Positions 1 to 7,900 of a stretch of 15,223 nt of DNA are shown here, piece by piece. Under the pieces are notes generated by a model. The model was given only the letters and a program-made list of their open reading frames with translations, was not told the DNA's origin and ran no database searches. The translations under genes and the position numbers were made by a program. The stretch spans positions 1 through 15,223 of the forward strand of contig DATKZY010000155.1 of assembly GCA_035527715.1 (NCBI GenBank). The letters run 5' to 3'. Position 1 is the first letter of the stretch; each line of letters starts with the position of its first letter. The DNA comes from DSUN01 sp035527715. Its GTDB lineage: Bacteria; Planctomycetota; PUPC01; DSUN01.

Positions 1-32
1 TCACTTGCGCGCGATAGGGGGTGAGCGCCTAG

Positions 33-64
33 CCGGGGCGACCCCGGGTGTGCTGCCCCGGGTG
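33..64. other. GC-rich hairpin and direct repeat downstream of ispG
   Basis: CCGGGG (33-38) and CCCCGG (42-47) form a 6-bp stem with a 3-nt loop, and CCCCGGGTG occurs twice (42-50 and 56-64). This follows the ispG stop codon by about 35-65 nt in transcription order, where a terminator could sit, but no T-tract follows. The alternative is that positions 98-1 are the start of another minus-strand gene cut by the window edge. Confidence 0.3.
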
Positions 65-98
65 AGGGCTTCACGCAGATGAGTCTCCTTTCCTCCAT

Positions 99-1199
99 TC
101 AAGGGGTCGAGAGCTTCGCGAGTTCGGCAGCAAGCTCCTCCGCGAGACGGTCGGCTGGGACTTCGCGGAGGAGTTTCCCCTTGCGGAACAGGTAGCCAAC
201 GCCTTTGCCGCCGGCCACGCCGATGTCGGCGTCAGCCGCCTCGCCGGGGCCGTTGACGACACAGCCCATCACTGCGACACGCAGGCTGGGCGGCGCGCCC
301 TTGAGCGCCTTCTCGACCTGCTCTACCAGTGTCAGGAGGTCAATCTCGCAGCGGCCGCAAGTGGGGCACGAGACGACCTCGGGGTGGCGCCGCTCCCGCA
401 GGCCGAGCGAGGCGAGGATGTCGTAGGCGACCTCGACCTCCTTGTGCGGCGGGCCGGTGAGGGAGACGCGCACGGTGTCGCCGATCCCCTCGTTGAGCAG
501 GATGCCGAGGGCGATGGCCGACTTGATGGTGCCGATGCCCGGCGGCCCGGCAGCCGTGACGCCGAGGTGAAGCGGATAGTCGCATCGGGCAGCCACCGCC
601 CGGTACGCCTCGACAGTGGCCATCACATCGGATGCCTTCAGCGAGAGCACGATGTCGCGGAAACCCCAGTCCTCGAACTGGCGCACGTATTCCATCGTCC
701 GCTCGACCATCAGGGGGGGAAGGTCGGCTTCGCGGGGTGTGGACACCCCGCCTACATCGGCAACCTCGAGGCCGTCGCGCGGGCGGATGGAGCCGGAGTT
801 GACGCCGATGCGGATGGGGATGCCCCGGTCCTTGGCGGCCAGGACCACCTCGCGGACGTATTCGGGCTTCCTGAGGTTGCCTGGGTTGATTCGGATGGCG
901 TCGGCGCCGGCCTCGATGGCGGCGAGGGCGAGGCGGTGGCTGAAATGGATGTCGGCCACGAGCGGGATGTGAATCTCGCGGCGAATCGCAGCGATCGCGT
1001 CGGCCGCGGCGCGGTCGGGCACGGCCACGCGGATGATCTCGCAGCCGAGGGCCTCGAGCTCAAGGGTCTGGGCAACGGTCGCCGCCACGTCCGCCGTCGG
1101 CGTCGTGGCCATTGATTGGACGGCGATAGGGAAATCCCCACCCAAGGGGACATTGCCCTTATAGACGACACGGGTCTTTCTGCGGGGTGTGGTGGCCAT
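99..1199 (-). CDS. ispG: 4-hydroxy-3-methylbut-2-enyl diphosphate synthase IspG (GcpE)
   Basis: IspG is the [4Fe-4S] enzyme that converts 2-C-methyl-erythritol 2,4-cyclodiphosphate to HMBPP, the penultimate step of the MEP isoprenoid pathway in the cytosol. The 366-aa product opens with a typical IspG start (RRKTRVVYKGNVPLGG, then PIAVQSM) and a TIM-barrel half with VADIHFSHRLALAAIEAGAD and RINPGN. The cluster ligands are all present: Cys278 and Cys281 (CPTCGR), Cys313 (GCVVNGPGE) and Glu320. Their spacing (3, 32, 7) is the same as in E. coli GcpE, so this is the short bacterial form and should be active. I chose ATG 1199 because the 26 extra residues available upstream (to 1277) are only translated heptamer repeat. 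No clear Shine-Dalgarno precedes this ATG; the repeat stem ends 4 nt upstream. No separate promoter is visible, so it may be read through from the thymidylate synthase gene. Confidence 0.97.
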   Translation of the reverse strand: MATTPRRKTRVVYKGNVPLGGDFPIAVQSMATTPTADVAATVAQTLELEALGCEIIRVAVPDRAAADAIAAIRREIHIPLVADIHFSHRLALAAIEAGADAIRINPGNLRKPEYVREVVLAAKDRGIPIRIGVNSGSIRPRDGLEVADVGGVSTPREADLPPLMVERTMEYVRQFEDWGFRDIVLSLKASDVMATVEAYRAVAARCDYPLHLGVTAAGPPGIGTIKSAIALGILLNEGIGDTVRVSLTGPPHKEVEVAYDILASLGLRERRHPEVVSCPTCGRCEIDLLTLVEQVEKALKGAPPSLRVAVMGCVVNGPGEAADADIGVAGGKGVGYLFRKGKLLREVPADRLAEELAAELAKLSTP

Positions 1200-1203
1200 G
1201 ACT

Positions 1204-1292
1204 CGTGACTCGTGACCCGTGACGCGTGACAAGAAAGAAGGCGCTTTGCAGGTTCTTTCTGTCCTCTCACGCGTCACGGGTCACGCGTCACG
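1204..1292. repeat. Inverted array of CGTGACN heptamers forming a long stem-loop
   Basis: The left arm (1204-1230) is four successive CGTGAC units at 7-bp spacing, three of them followed by a variable base (T, C, G). The right arm (1267-1294) is the complementary array of four TCACG units. Arms 1204-1229 and 1267-1292 pair at 25 of 26 positions, the only mismatch being 1210/1286. The 37-nt loop holds a second inverted repeat, AGAAAGAA (1232-1239) with TTCTTTCT (1253-1260). The element almost exactly fills the gap between the thymidylate synthase stop (1300-1302) and the ispG ATG (1197-1199). It is too GC-rich and too long, and lacks a T-tract, for a normal terminator. A REP/STRR-like dispersed element is the likeliest class; function is unknown. 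Confidence 0.9.
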
Positions 1293-1299
1293 CATCCTT

Positions 1300-2202
1300 T
1301 CACTTCGACCTCATGAAGTCTGGATCAGCCTTGAGTTTCGCGCGGGTTTCCTCGAACATCATGACGACGGCTGGATGGTCGCTGGGCCAGGCGCGCTTCG
1401 TGTAGTCGGGGTCGGCGCGCATCTTGGCCAGCTCGGGCTCGAAGTCGGCGAAGTAGCTGCCGTAGAGGTGAAAGGAGTCGGAGATGTCGGTGTAGGTGCC
1501 GACGCCGACGGGCTGACCGAGCTTCTCGGCGATTCGCCCCGCGATGCGCTGCTGGAGGTCGGTGAGGGCGAAGGCGTTCATGGACCAGGCCTTGTAGGCG
1601 TCGCGGCTGCGCCAGTGGGTGTTGAGGTTGAGGAGGACCCGCCCATCGTCGTCGGGCAGGAGACGCAACCAGACGCGCTGGAGGCAGGGCGGGTCGGTCG
1701 TCTGCGGGTCGGCAGTGGGCATCCAGGTCGTGGCCTGGATGCGGCGGCTGTGGGTGGCGGCGACGGCCTTTTTGACAACGTAGTCGAACTGGTCCACGGC
1801 GGGGAGCCTCTTCGCCTTCGGGTCGTCGAGGCTGGTCGTGGGCGCGTAGGCGAAGAGGCGCTCGTGGTAGGTGTAGGTCCACTTGTCGGGGTCGGAGGGG
1901 TCCACCCAGTGGTCGTGAATGCCGTCCACCACCTCCTGGCGGTAGATTTCCAGCTCGGCGGGGCCGCCGGGGAAGTTCTTGTGGATGCGGGGCTCGCCGA
2001 AGGGGTTTGTGACCTCGACGATCATCGTGCAGTCGCGGCTGGGCGGGTCGAGGTAGCGGCCCCGCTTGTCGCGGCGGTCGTACTCGGTGCGGATGTCCAC
2101 GCCCTGGTCCCAGAGGGCGAGCATGGCGCGCTCCCAGGCCTGGGGGAGGTTCTCGCCGGTGACCTTGATGACCGGAAGATGGCCGTGGTTAGAGCGAGGC
2201 AA
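1300..2202 (-). CDS. Thymidylate synthase family protein (divergent ThyA-like)
   Basis: This 300-aa protein carries the hallmarks of the ThyA/dCMP hydroxymethylase fold, which methylates dUMP to dTMP using a methylene-pterin. Visible matches are Arg153-Arg154 (HSRRIQATTW, like the phosphate-binding Arg pair of E. coli TS), catalytic Cys173 in DPPCLQ, RSRD at 198-201, Asn209 at the position that selects dUMP over dCMP, and DSFHLY at 242-247 for the GDTHLY motif. Glu90 may be the general base. It differs from canonical ThyA: PCH is PCL, GDTHLY is SDSFHLY, and the tail (FEETRAKLKADPDFMRSK) does not resemble the conserved ThyA C-terminus. The overall shape recalls methanogen-type synthases. The start is TTG 2202 with GGGAGAG at 2207-2213; only one base separates it from the TAG of the HEAT gene (2204-2206), so the two are translationally coupled. 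Confident on family, less so on substrate and cofactor. Confidence 0.85.
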   Translation of the reverse strand: MPRSNHGHLPVIKVTGENLPQAWERAMLALWDQGVDIRTEYDRRDKRGRYLDPPSRDCTMIVEVTNPFGEPRIHKNFPGGPAELEIYRQEVVDGIHDHWVDPSDPDKWTYTYHERLFAYAPTTSLDDPKAKRLPAVDQFDYVVKKAVAATHSRRIQATTWMPTADPQTTDPPCLQRVWLRLLPDDDGRVLLNLNTHWRSRDAYKAWSMNAFALTDLQQRIAGRIAEKLGQPVGVGTYTDISDSFHLYGSYFADFEPELAKMRADPDYTKRAWPSDHPAVVMMFEETRAKLKADPDFMRSK

Positions 2203-2203
2203 G

Positions 2204-2866
2204 CTACTCTCCCTTGGGCCTGGTCCAGAAGCAGGCGTCGCCGGCCTTGGGGGCCGTGCGCTCGCTGAGAGCCACCATGCGGGCGACGGAGCCCGTGGCG
2301 CTCGCGAACACGATGTCGAGGAGGCAGACGAACTCGCTGCCGCGTCGGACGTTCAGCCGCATGCCGCGCCGGGCGCCGTGGCGGGCCGACAGGCTCGTGG
2401 CCACGAGGCTGGCCGAGTCGTCGAGGCCGGTCACGTTGCCGCACAGCGAGCCGAGGGGCGCCGTGGCGAGGGCCTTGGCGCGGTTCGTCTTCCACCAGGC
2501 GCGCCAGGCGGCGAGTGCCTCCCCGCCCCCTGCCGGGCCGCCCGTGAAGGCCGCAAGCGCCTCGGCCCCTTCCTTCCTGGCGGCAGGGTCCTTGGCCTGG
2601 AGCAAGGCGTCGAGGGCATCCAGCGCGCTGGCCTCGCCCAACCGATACAGCAGCACGGCTGCCGCCGCTCGGACCTCCTCATTGCGGTCGGCCAGGAGCT
2701 TCTTGAGCTCGGGGACGGCGGCCTTCCCTGCCTCGACGATCGGCGGCCAGTCGTCGTAGCTCGCATCCAACGCCCGCAGCCTGGCCACGAGGTCGGCGAC
2801 CGAGGGCTCGGACTGTCCCGCTACGGCAACGGAGGCCAGAATGGCGACGAGGGCGAACGAACGCAT
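2204..2866 (-). CDS. Secreted HEAT-repeat protein with C-terminal beta domain
   Basis: The 220-aa product begins with a signal peptide (MRSFALVAILASVAVAG, cleavage near residue 17-18), so it should act in the periplasm or outside the cell. Residues about 45-108 form two or so HEAT-like helical pairs (AAVPELKKLLADRNEEVRAA, then a second unit from about residue 80). They are followed by a TGG...W..WW motif (Trp121, Trp124, Trp125) that I associate with planctomycete secreted HEAT proteins. Residues about 140-212 look like a small beta-barrel (GNVTGLD, RRGMRLNVRRGSEFV, KAGDACFW). Nothing catalytic is seen; a scaffold or binding role is inference. ATG 2866 was preferred over TTG 2887 because GGAG (2874-2877) lies 7 nt upstream and the signal peptide then starts at once. 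A strong promoter lies about 50 nt upstream, and the gene leads directly into the thymidylate synthase gene. Confidence 0.8.
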   Translation of the reverse strand: MRSFALVAILASVAVAGQSEPSVADLVARLRALDASYDDWPPIVEAGKAAVPELKKLLADRNEEVRAAAAVLLYRLGEASALDALDALLQAKDPAARKEGAEALAAFTGGPAGGGEALAAWRAWWKTNRAKALATAPLGSLCGNVTGLDDSASLVATSLSARHGARRGMRLNVRRGSEFVCLLDIVFASATGSVARMVALSERTAPKAGDACFWTRPKGE

Positions 2867-2912
2867 GTCGGGGCTCCATCTTGGCAAGGTTTGCGCGCAC
2901 TTCCTTCAAGCG

Positions 2913-2941
2913 ATTGTAGCCGGCGGGGCCGCGCGCGTCAA
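2913..2941 (-). promoter_or_regulatory. Sigma-70-type promoter for the HEAT-thymidylate synthase unit
   Basis: On the minus strand TTGACG (2936-2941) is followed by a 17-bp spacer and TACAAT (2913-2918), each matching five of six consensus bases. It lies in the 87-bp gap after the OPT-like gene and would give a leader of about 40 nt before ATG 2866. This marks the start of a transcription unit separate from the envelope block. Confidence 0.8.
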
Positions 2942-2953
2942 GGAGGTGGCGGG

Positions 2954-4939
2954 TCAGAAAATGGTCTGCTTGACGGCCGACGAGATGAGCTTGAGGGCCA
3001 CGGTGGTGATGCCAATGAGCCCGACGCCGCAGCCGTAGCCCGCCATGAGGATGGGGGCGTAGGCGCGCCACTTGAGGTCGCCCAGGCGCTTGCGGAAGTA
3101 GTAGCGGCCCAACATGGCGCCCAGGAACTGCGGGAAGGCCATGAAGGCATTCTGCCCGATGCCGGTGAGGAAGCCGTAGAAGATGATCGTGGGCAGCCCG
3201 AAGAGGCTGAAGAACGCGTACATGGCGCTGCCGATGCCGAAGCCGACCACGATGTACTGGAGGTGCAGGATCTTCTGAAGGTTGGCCAGGCCCTCGCCGC
3301 CAGGGAGAGTCGTCCGCATCCACATGCAGTTGATCGTGGCGTTCAATGGCCACATCTTCTGCACGAAGGGGTAGGTGCTCGACGGGATGACGTCCAGCTT
3401 CCAAATCCACGACCAGTAGATGAAGCTGCACACCCAGAGGACGATGAACGCGAGCATGCTGGAGTAGACGACGCTGCCGAAGTGGGTCTTGGTGAGCTCG
3501 AGCTGCTTGAACATGCCGGCCGCCTGGCCCAGATCCTGGATGGGCATGGGGGCGAACCAGATGGGCACGCCCAGCGCCCTGCCGGTGAGGAGCTGCGCCC
3601 CGTAGAACGATGCCTCGCGGAGGAACGGGAACGAGATGCTGCCGCTGCCGCCCGTGATCCCCACCATTCGCGCATTGATGTAGGACTGCATCGGCGACAG
3701 CACGAAGCCGAAGATGACCGGGATCCACCAGGGGAACTCGGGGACGAGGATTCTGCACAGGCCGACGAAGAGCACCTGGGTGGCGGCGAAGATGGCGAGG
3801 GGCTTCCACATGGGGAGGTCGCCTCGGCCCTCCGGAAGGCTCGGGGGCGGCTCGCCCGCGGCGGCGCGCTCCAGACGCTCGCGCCGCTGGCGCACCAGCG
3901 CCCGCACGGTGGCCCCAATGCCGACGAACAGGATGACCAGCGACGCGCCGATCGAGAAGCTGATCCAGAAGTCGAACGAGTTGCTGATCTGGGTGGGCAC
4001 GTAGGACATGCCCTCGTTCCAGTTGTAGAGGATGCCATACTTGTAGAGGAGCGGGGTGCCGATGAAGGTCATGGCCATGGCGCTCAGGAACGCTCCGACC
4101 ACCAGCCAGAACGGCAGCACGAAGCCCACGATCACCGCCGCAAGGTCCATGCTGATGGCCACCGGCGTCGCCGGCAGGATGCTGCCCGTGTAGGGCGTGA
4201 GGTCCAGCCACGGGATCGGGATGATCTGGACCGTGCGGGTGAAGAACATGCTGGAGAGCACGGGGACGCCGATGTACACGAGGCCAAACAGCACGCCGAC
4301 GATGCTGCCGATGGAGAACACGCGCCAGCGCCAGCCCTCGCGCTTCGAGGAGGTCTCGGCCAGAGCCGTGGCCGCGCCCGCGTGCACGGGAGCCAGGGGG
4401 AACGGCAGCCGCTCCATGTCCGAGGTCAGCCGGAACAGCACGTAGCCCAGGCTCAGCCGCTGGAGGGTGTACATCAGGTAGAGCACGAGGGCCAGCAGGA
4501 GCGGGACCGCCCATGCCCTGTGGACGAAGGTGCGCTCGATGAGCGCCGCGCTGTCGCGCGCCGGGACAACCCAGGATGGGAAGTCCTGGTGGATGCCGTC
4601 GGACATCGGGCACTGGACGAGGTACTGGTTGTAGATGAGGCCGTTCAGTGGCCCCATCACGGCCAGGCCCGAGGCGATCCAGTACATGATGATGATTTCC
4701 TGGGCGCGCAGCTTCACGAAGCTGCGCTTGGCGATCTCGATGAAGAGGATGATCGTCACCCAGTCGGCTGCGCCGCCGTAGGTCTGCCCCGTGATCAGCC
4801 CGAGGTAGATGGCGCCGGGCATCATCACGAAGCCCACGAAGAGCGCCGCGACGACGATGTTCCAACTGAAGCCCCACTGGAACGGGGTGCCCTCGGGAAC
4901 GATCTCGTACTTCTCTTGCGACAGTCGGTCGTCAGCCAA
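2954..4939 (-). CDS. OPT-like polytopic membrane transporter
   Basis: A 661-aa integral membrane protein with roughly 12-14 hydrophobic segments (for example about 25-50, 78-105, 140-162, 205-227, 260-292, 325-345, 380-420, 488-512, 560-612, 626-650) and no cleaved signal. Two halves are joined by a charged Arg/Glu/Pro-rich cytoplasmic loop near 347-376. Motifs such as WIPVIFGFVLSPMQSYINAR, GITGGSGSISFPFLREASFY and GQNAFMAFPQFLGAMLGRYY resemble oligopeptide-transporter (OPT/YSL-like) proteins. I believe planctomycete relatives are catalogued under DUF6785/DUF6784, but could not check. OPT relatives move peptides or metal chelates by ion symport; the substrate here is unknown. The start is TTG 4939: GAGGGG (4948-4953) lies 8 nt upstream, an in-frame TGA lies just before it, and no ATG precedes the first membrane segment. 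It lies 34 bp after the M28/FtsX gene, probably in the same operon. Confidence 0.75.
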   Translation of the reverse strand: MADDRLSQEKYEIVPEGTPFQWGFSWNIVVAALFVGFVMMPGAIYLGLITGQTYGGAADWVTIILFIEIAKRSFVKLRAQEIIIMYWIASGLAVMGPLNGLIYNQYLVQCPMSDGIHQDFPSWVVPARDSAALIERTFVHRAWAVPLLLALVLYLMYTLQRLSLGYVLFRLTSDMERLPFPLAPVHAGAATALAETSSKREGWRWRVFSIGSIVGVLFGLVYIGVPVLSSMFFTRTVQIIPIPWLDLTPYTGSILPATPVAISMDLAAVIVGFVLPFWLVVGAFLSAMAMTFIGTPLLYKYGILYNWNEGMSYVPTQISNSFDFWISFSIGASLVILFVGIGATVRALVRQRRERLERAAAGEPPPSLPEGRGDLPMWKPLAIFAATQVLFVGLCRILVPEFPWWIPVIFGFVLSPMQSYINARMVGITGGSGSISFPFLREASFYGAQLLTGRALGVPIWFAPMPIQDLGQAAGMFKQLELTKTHFGSVVYSSMLAFIVLWVCSFIYWSWIWKLDVIPSSTYPFVQKMWPLNATINCMWMRTTLPGGEGLANLQKILHLQYIVVGFGIGSAMYAFFSLFGLPTIIFYGFLTGIGQNAFMAFPQFLGAMLGRYYFRKRLGDLKWRAYAPILMAGYGCGVGLIGITTVALKLISSAVKQTIF

Positions 4940-4973
4940 GGCTTGCGCCCCTCACTCCGATGGCTTGCGGTCG

Positions 4974-7900
4974 CTAGGGGCTCACGGGGACCGCGGGCGC
5001 CGCGTCGCCCACGAGCCGCTGCCCCTCCTCGGAATACTCGGCCTTCGTGCCGCTGGGCACGGTGCGCCAGACGAGGAACTGCTTGCGCAGGACGTTGAGG
5101 AACCCCCGGTTCATCCGCTGCCACGACAGCGTGTCGCCACTGACCCGGAGGATGCGGACCACGATACGGTAGATGTTGAACTCGCCCGTGGCCACCGCCT
5201 CGAAGCGGACATCCTGGCTGATGCCCAGGTCGTAGGGTGCGAGCCAGCAGCGGGCGGAGATCACGTAGTCGGCCTCGCCGCCGGGCTCGCCCTTGGCCAG
5301 CCTCACGTCTTCCGTGTAGAAGGCGCCTATCGAGGTCTCGCCGTACGACTGGAGGAAGCGGGCGAGGTAGCAATACATTCCCAGAATCTCGGCACCGCCG
5401 ACGGTGAAGGGGAAGTCGAACTGCCAGCGGTCGCCCTCGGGCGGCGGGAACTCCCACCGTCGCGTCACGTCGGGCACCGCCATGTCCGACGCCTTCTTCG
5501 CGGGATACAGGCTCGACAGGAAGACGGTGATCATCACGACGAGGCTGGAGTAGATGGCGGAGAGCGAGGAGTAGTTCAGCGTGAGGGTGCCCAGGAGGCC
5601 GAGGTGGAAGACGATGCTGGCGACCAACTGGCCCAGCAGGTAGCCGGCCACGGCGCCCACGGTGGCGTACACGGCCGACTCGGCAAGGAACAGCGCGGCC
5701 ACGTGCGTGGGCGCCAGCCCCACCGAGCTGTAGATGTAGATCTCGCGGAAGCGTTCGTAGACCGCGCCCATCATCGTGTTGAGCACGATGAGGGCGGCGA
5801 TGAGGATGGGCACGAAGAGGTTGCCGATGCCGCCGAACGAGGTCGTCTGGAGCGAGCTCCACACCTTCACCCGCGCGTCCTCGCCCGTGCCCTGGGCGAT
5901 GAAGAGGTTGAGCGCCACCCGCTGCATGAAGCGACGGATGTCCTGCGAGAACTCCTCGAACGGCTTGGTGGCGACCACCCCCATCACCTTCGCTCCGTCC
6001 TTCTCCACCTCGCCCTCCTTGTAGGTCGAGAGCGCGATGGAGTTGAGCGTGCCGTCAATGTCGCGGGCCAGGTCGTAGGGGATGAGCATGGCGTTGGAGG
6101 ACTCGATGTGGGTGAAGGCTTGGATGGGGGCCCTCGCCGCATCGTCCGGGTTCTCCTGCACCTGCATCCTGGCGCCTTCCTGCTGGGTGTCCACCGGCGT
6201 CAGCTTCTCGTCGTCAAGGTCCTTGTACTTGTTGAAGGTGTCGGACTTCAGGAGACCGATGATGGTGAACTCGTGGCCGAGCATGAGGATGCGCGGTTTC
6301 TCGGCGTCGGCCTTGTTCTGGAGGGCCTCGGGCTTGATGCCCACGCGCGCGGCCACGTCGTCGGGCAGGATGCAGGCGTAGCGGTCGCCCTCGCGGAACC
6401 AGCGGCTGCCGGGGAGCAGAAGGGTCTGCGGCCCGGTCGTGGGGTTGACGTAGACCTCCTGCGGGGTGAGGCCGACGATGCCATTGACGTTGCTGCGGCC
6501 GCCGGCGGCCGCGAACTCGAAGAACTCCTTCTCGCCGCGGGTCTTCGCGAGGAGCCACGCTCTCGGGGCAATGGTCGCCGTCGCGCCGAACTCGCTGCGG
6601 AGGTAGTCGAGCACGATGTCCTGAAGGCCCCGCCAGTTGCGGTCGCGCACCAAGGCGCCCTGGTAGCTCGGGGCATTCGGGCGCGAGAGCTCGAAGACGT
6701 AGAGAGAGGTCTGGATGGAGGTGAAGGAGAGGACGGTGAAGGTGAGGAGCGTGAGGGTGACCGCGGTGAGGCTGGTGCGGACGCGTCGCTTGCGGAGGTT
6801 GGAGATGCCGAGCATCACGGCGGCGTAGCTGGCCGACAGGCGTCCCACGTCGGCTTGCTGGATGCCGGTGGCCGCCTGCTTCATCTTGCGGATCTGCTCG
6901 TTGAACTTGCCCACGACGATGAAAAGCACGATCACGCCCATCGCCAGGATCACAAAGGCCAGGAGAATGATGTAGGGGCTGGTGGAGAGCTTGAAGGCGG
7001 GGTGGACGTAGCGCAGGATGATGAACACGACCAGGAAGATGCTCCCGAAGCCCGCGATCCGCTTCCGGATGTCCGCCGCGCCGATCAGCAGGCGCTCCAT
7101 GAAGAACGCGAAGGGGATGAGCAGGATGAAGTAGAAGACGACACCCTTGACCGTGTCGTCGGCCTGAGCGGCGACTTCGGGGTACGCTTTGGCCTCGTAG
7201 CCCCAGGCGCGACGCGATTCGGCGATGAAGCGCTCGTAATCGCGGTTCCTCCGCGCCTTGTCGGCGGCAAGGAGGGCCTCGCGGGCGCGGTCGTGGAGCC
7301 CGGGTTTCAGCCGGGCACGCGCCGTCTGGCCCTTTCGGGGGAAGTTGGCGAGCATGGGGTTGGTGATGCCGTAGCGCTCCATCTCGCGCAGGCGGTAGTC
7401 GTTCAGCACCCACATGTCCCAGGCCACGCGATACGTGGGCAGGAGAAGCGAGCCGCCGCTGACGGGATAGCCCGCTCCGCGGGCCTCGCTCAGCGACACG
7501 GCGAGGTCGGCGAAGCGGTCGTCTGGCGGCCGGGAGACGAGTTCGCCCCCCCGCTCGAGCTCGGCATTGGTCAGCAGCAGCTTGATCCCAAAGAGGCCGG
7601 TGCCCATGTGGATCTTCAGGCGCTGTTCCTCGCCGGTCAGCGTGTCGTACTTGCCGAAGACGACGGCGGCGCTGGTGATCGCGCCTTCCTGACGGCTTTG
7701 GTTCGCAACGTATCGGGCGCCCCATTGCTGCGGCACCGAGTTGTCGGTGCCCAGCACGCCGAGCATGTCCAGAACCGTGAGGTACCGGGAGTCCACGATC
7801 TCCAGGAGGGTGAGCGGCTTGCAGCGGAAGAGGACGCATTGGGTGCCGCCGCCGTACTTGGCGGAGTTGGGGTAGGTTTCCTTGCCCTGCGGCCCTTCGT

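Noticed and set aside
1200..1277. N-terminal extension of IspG
   Set aside because: The 26 extra residues are translated heptamer repeat, and known IspG proteins start close to ATG 1199.
1201..1299. CRISPR-like array
   Set aside because: The units are 7 bp with no spacers and face each other in two arms; this is an inverted heptamer array.
2066..5098. A 1010-codon plus-strand open frame
   Set aside because: It spans several minus-strand genes and their gaps, and its sequence is repetitive charged residues typical of antisense reading in GC-rich DNA.
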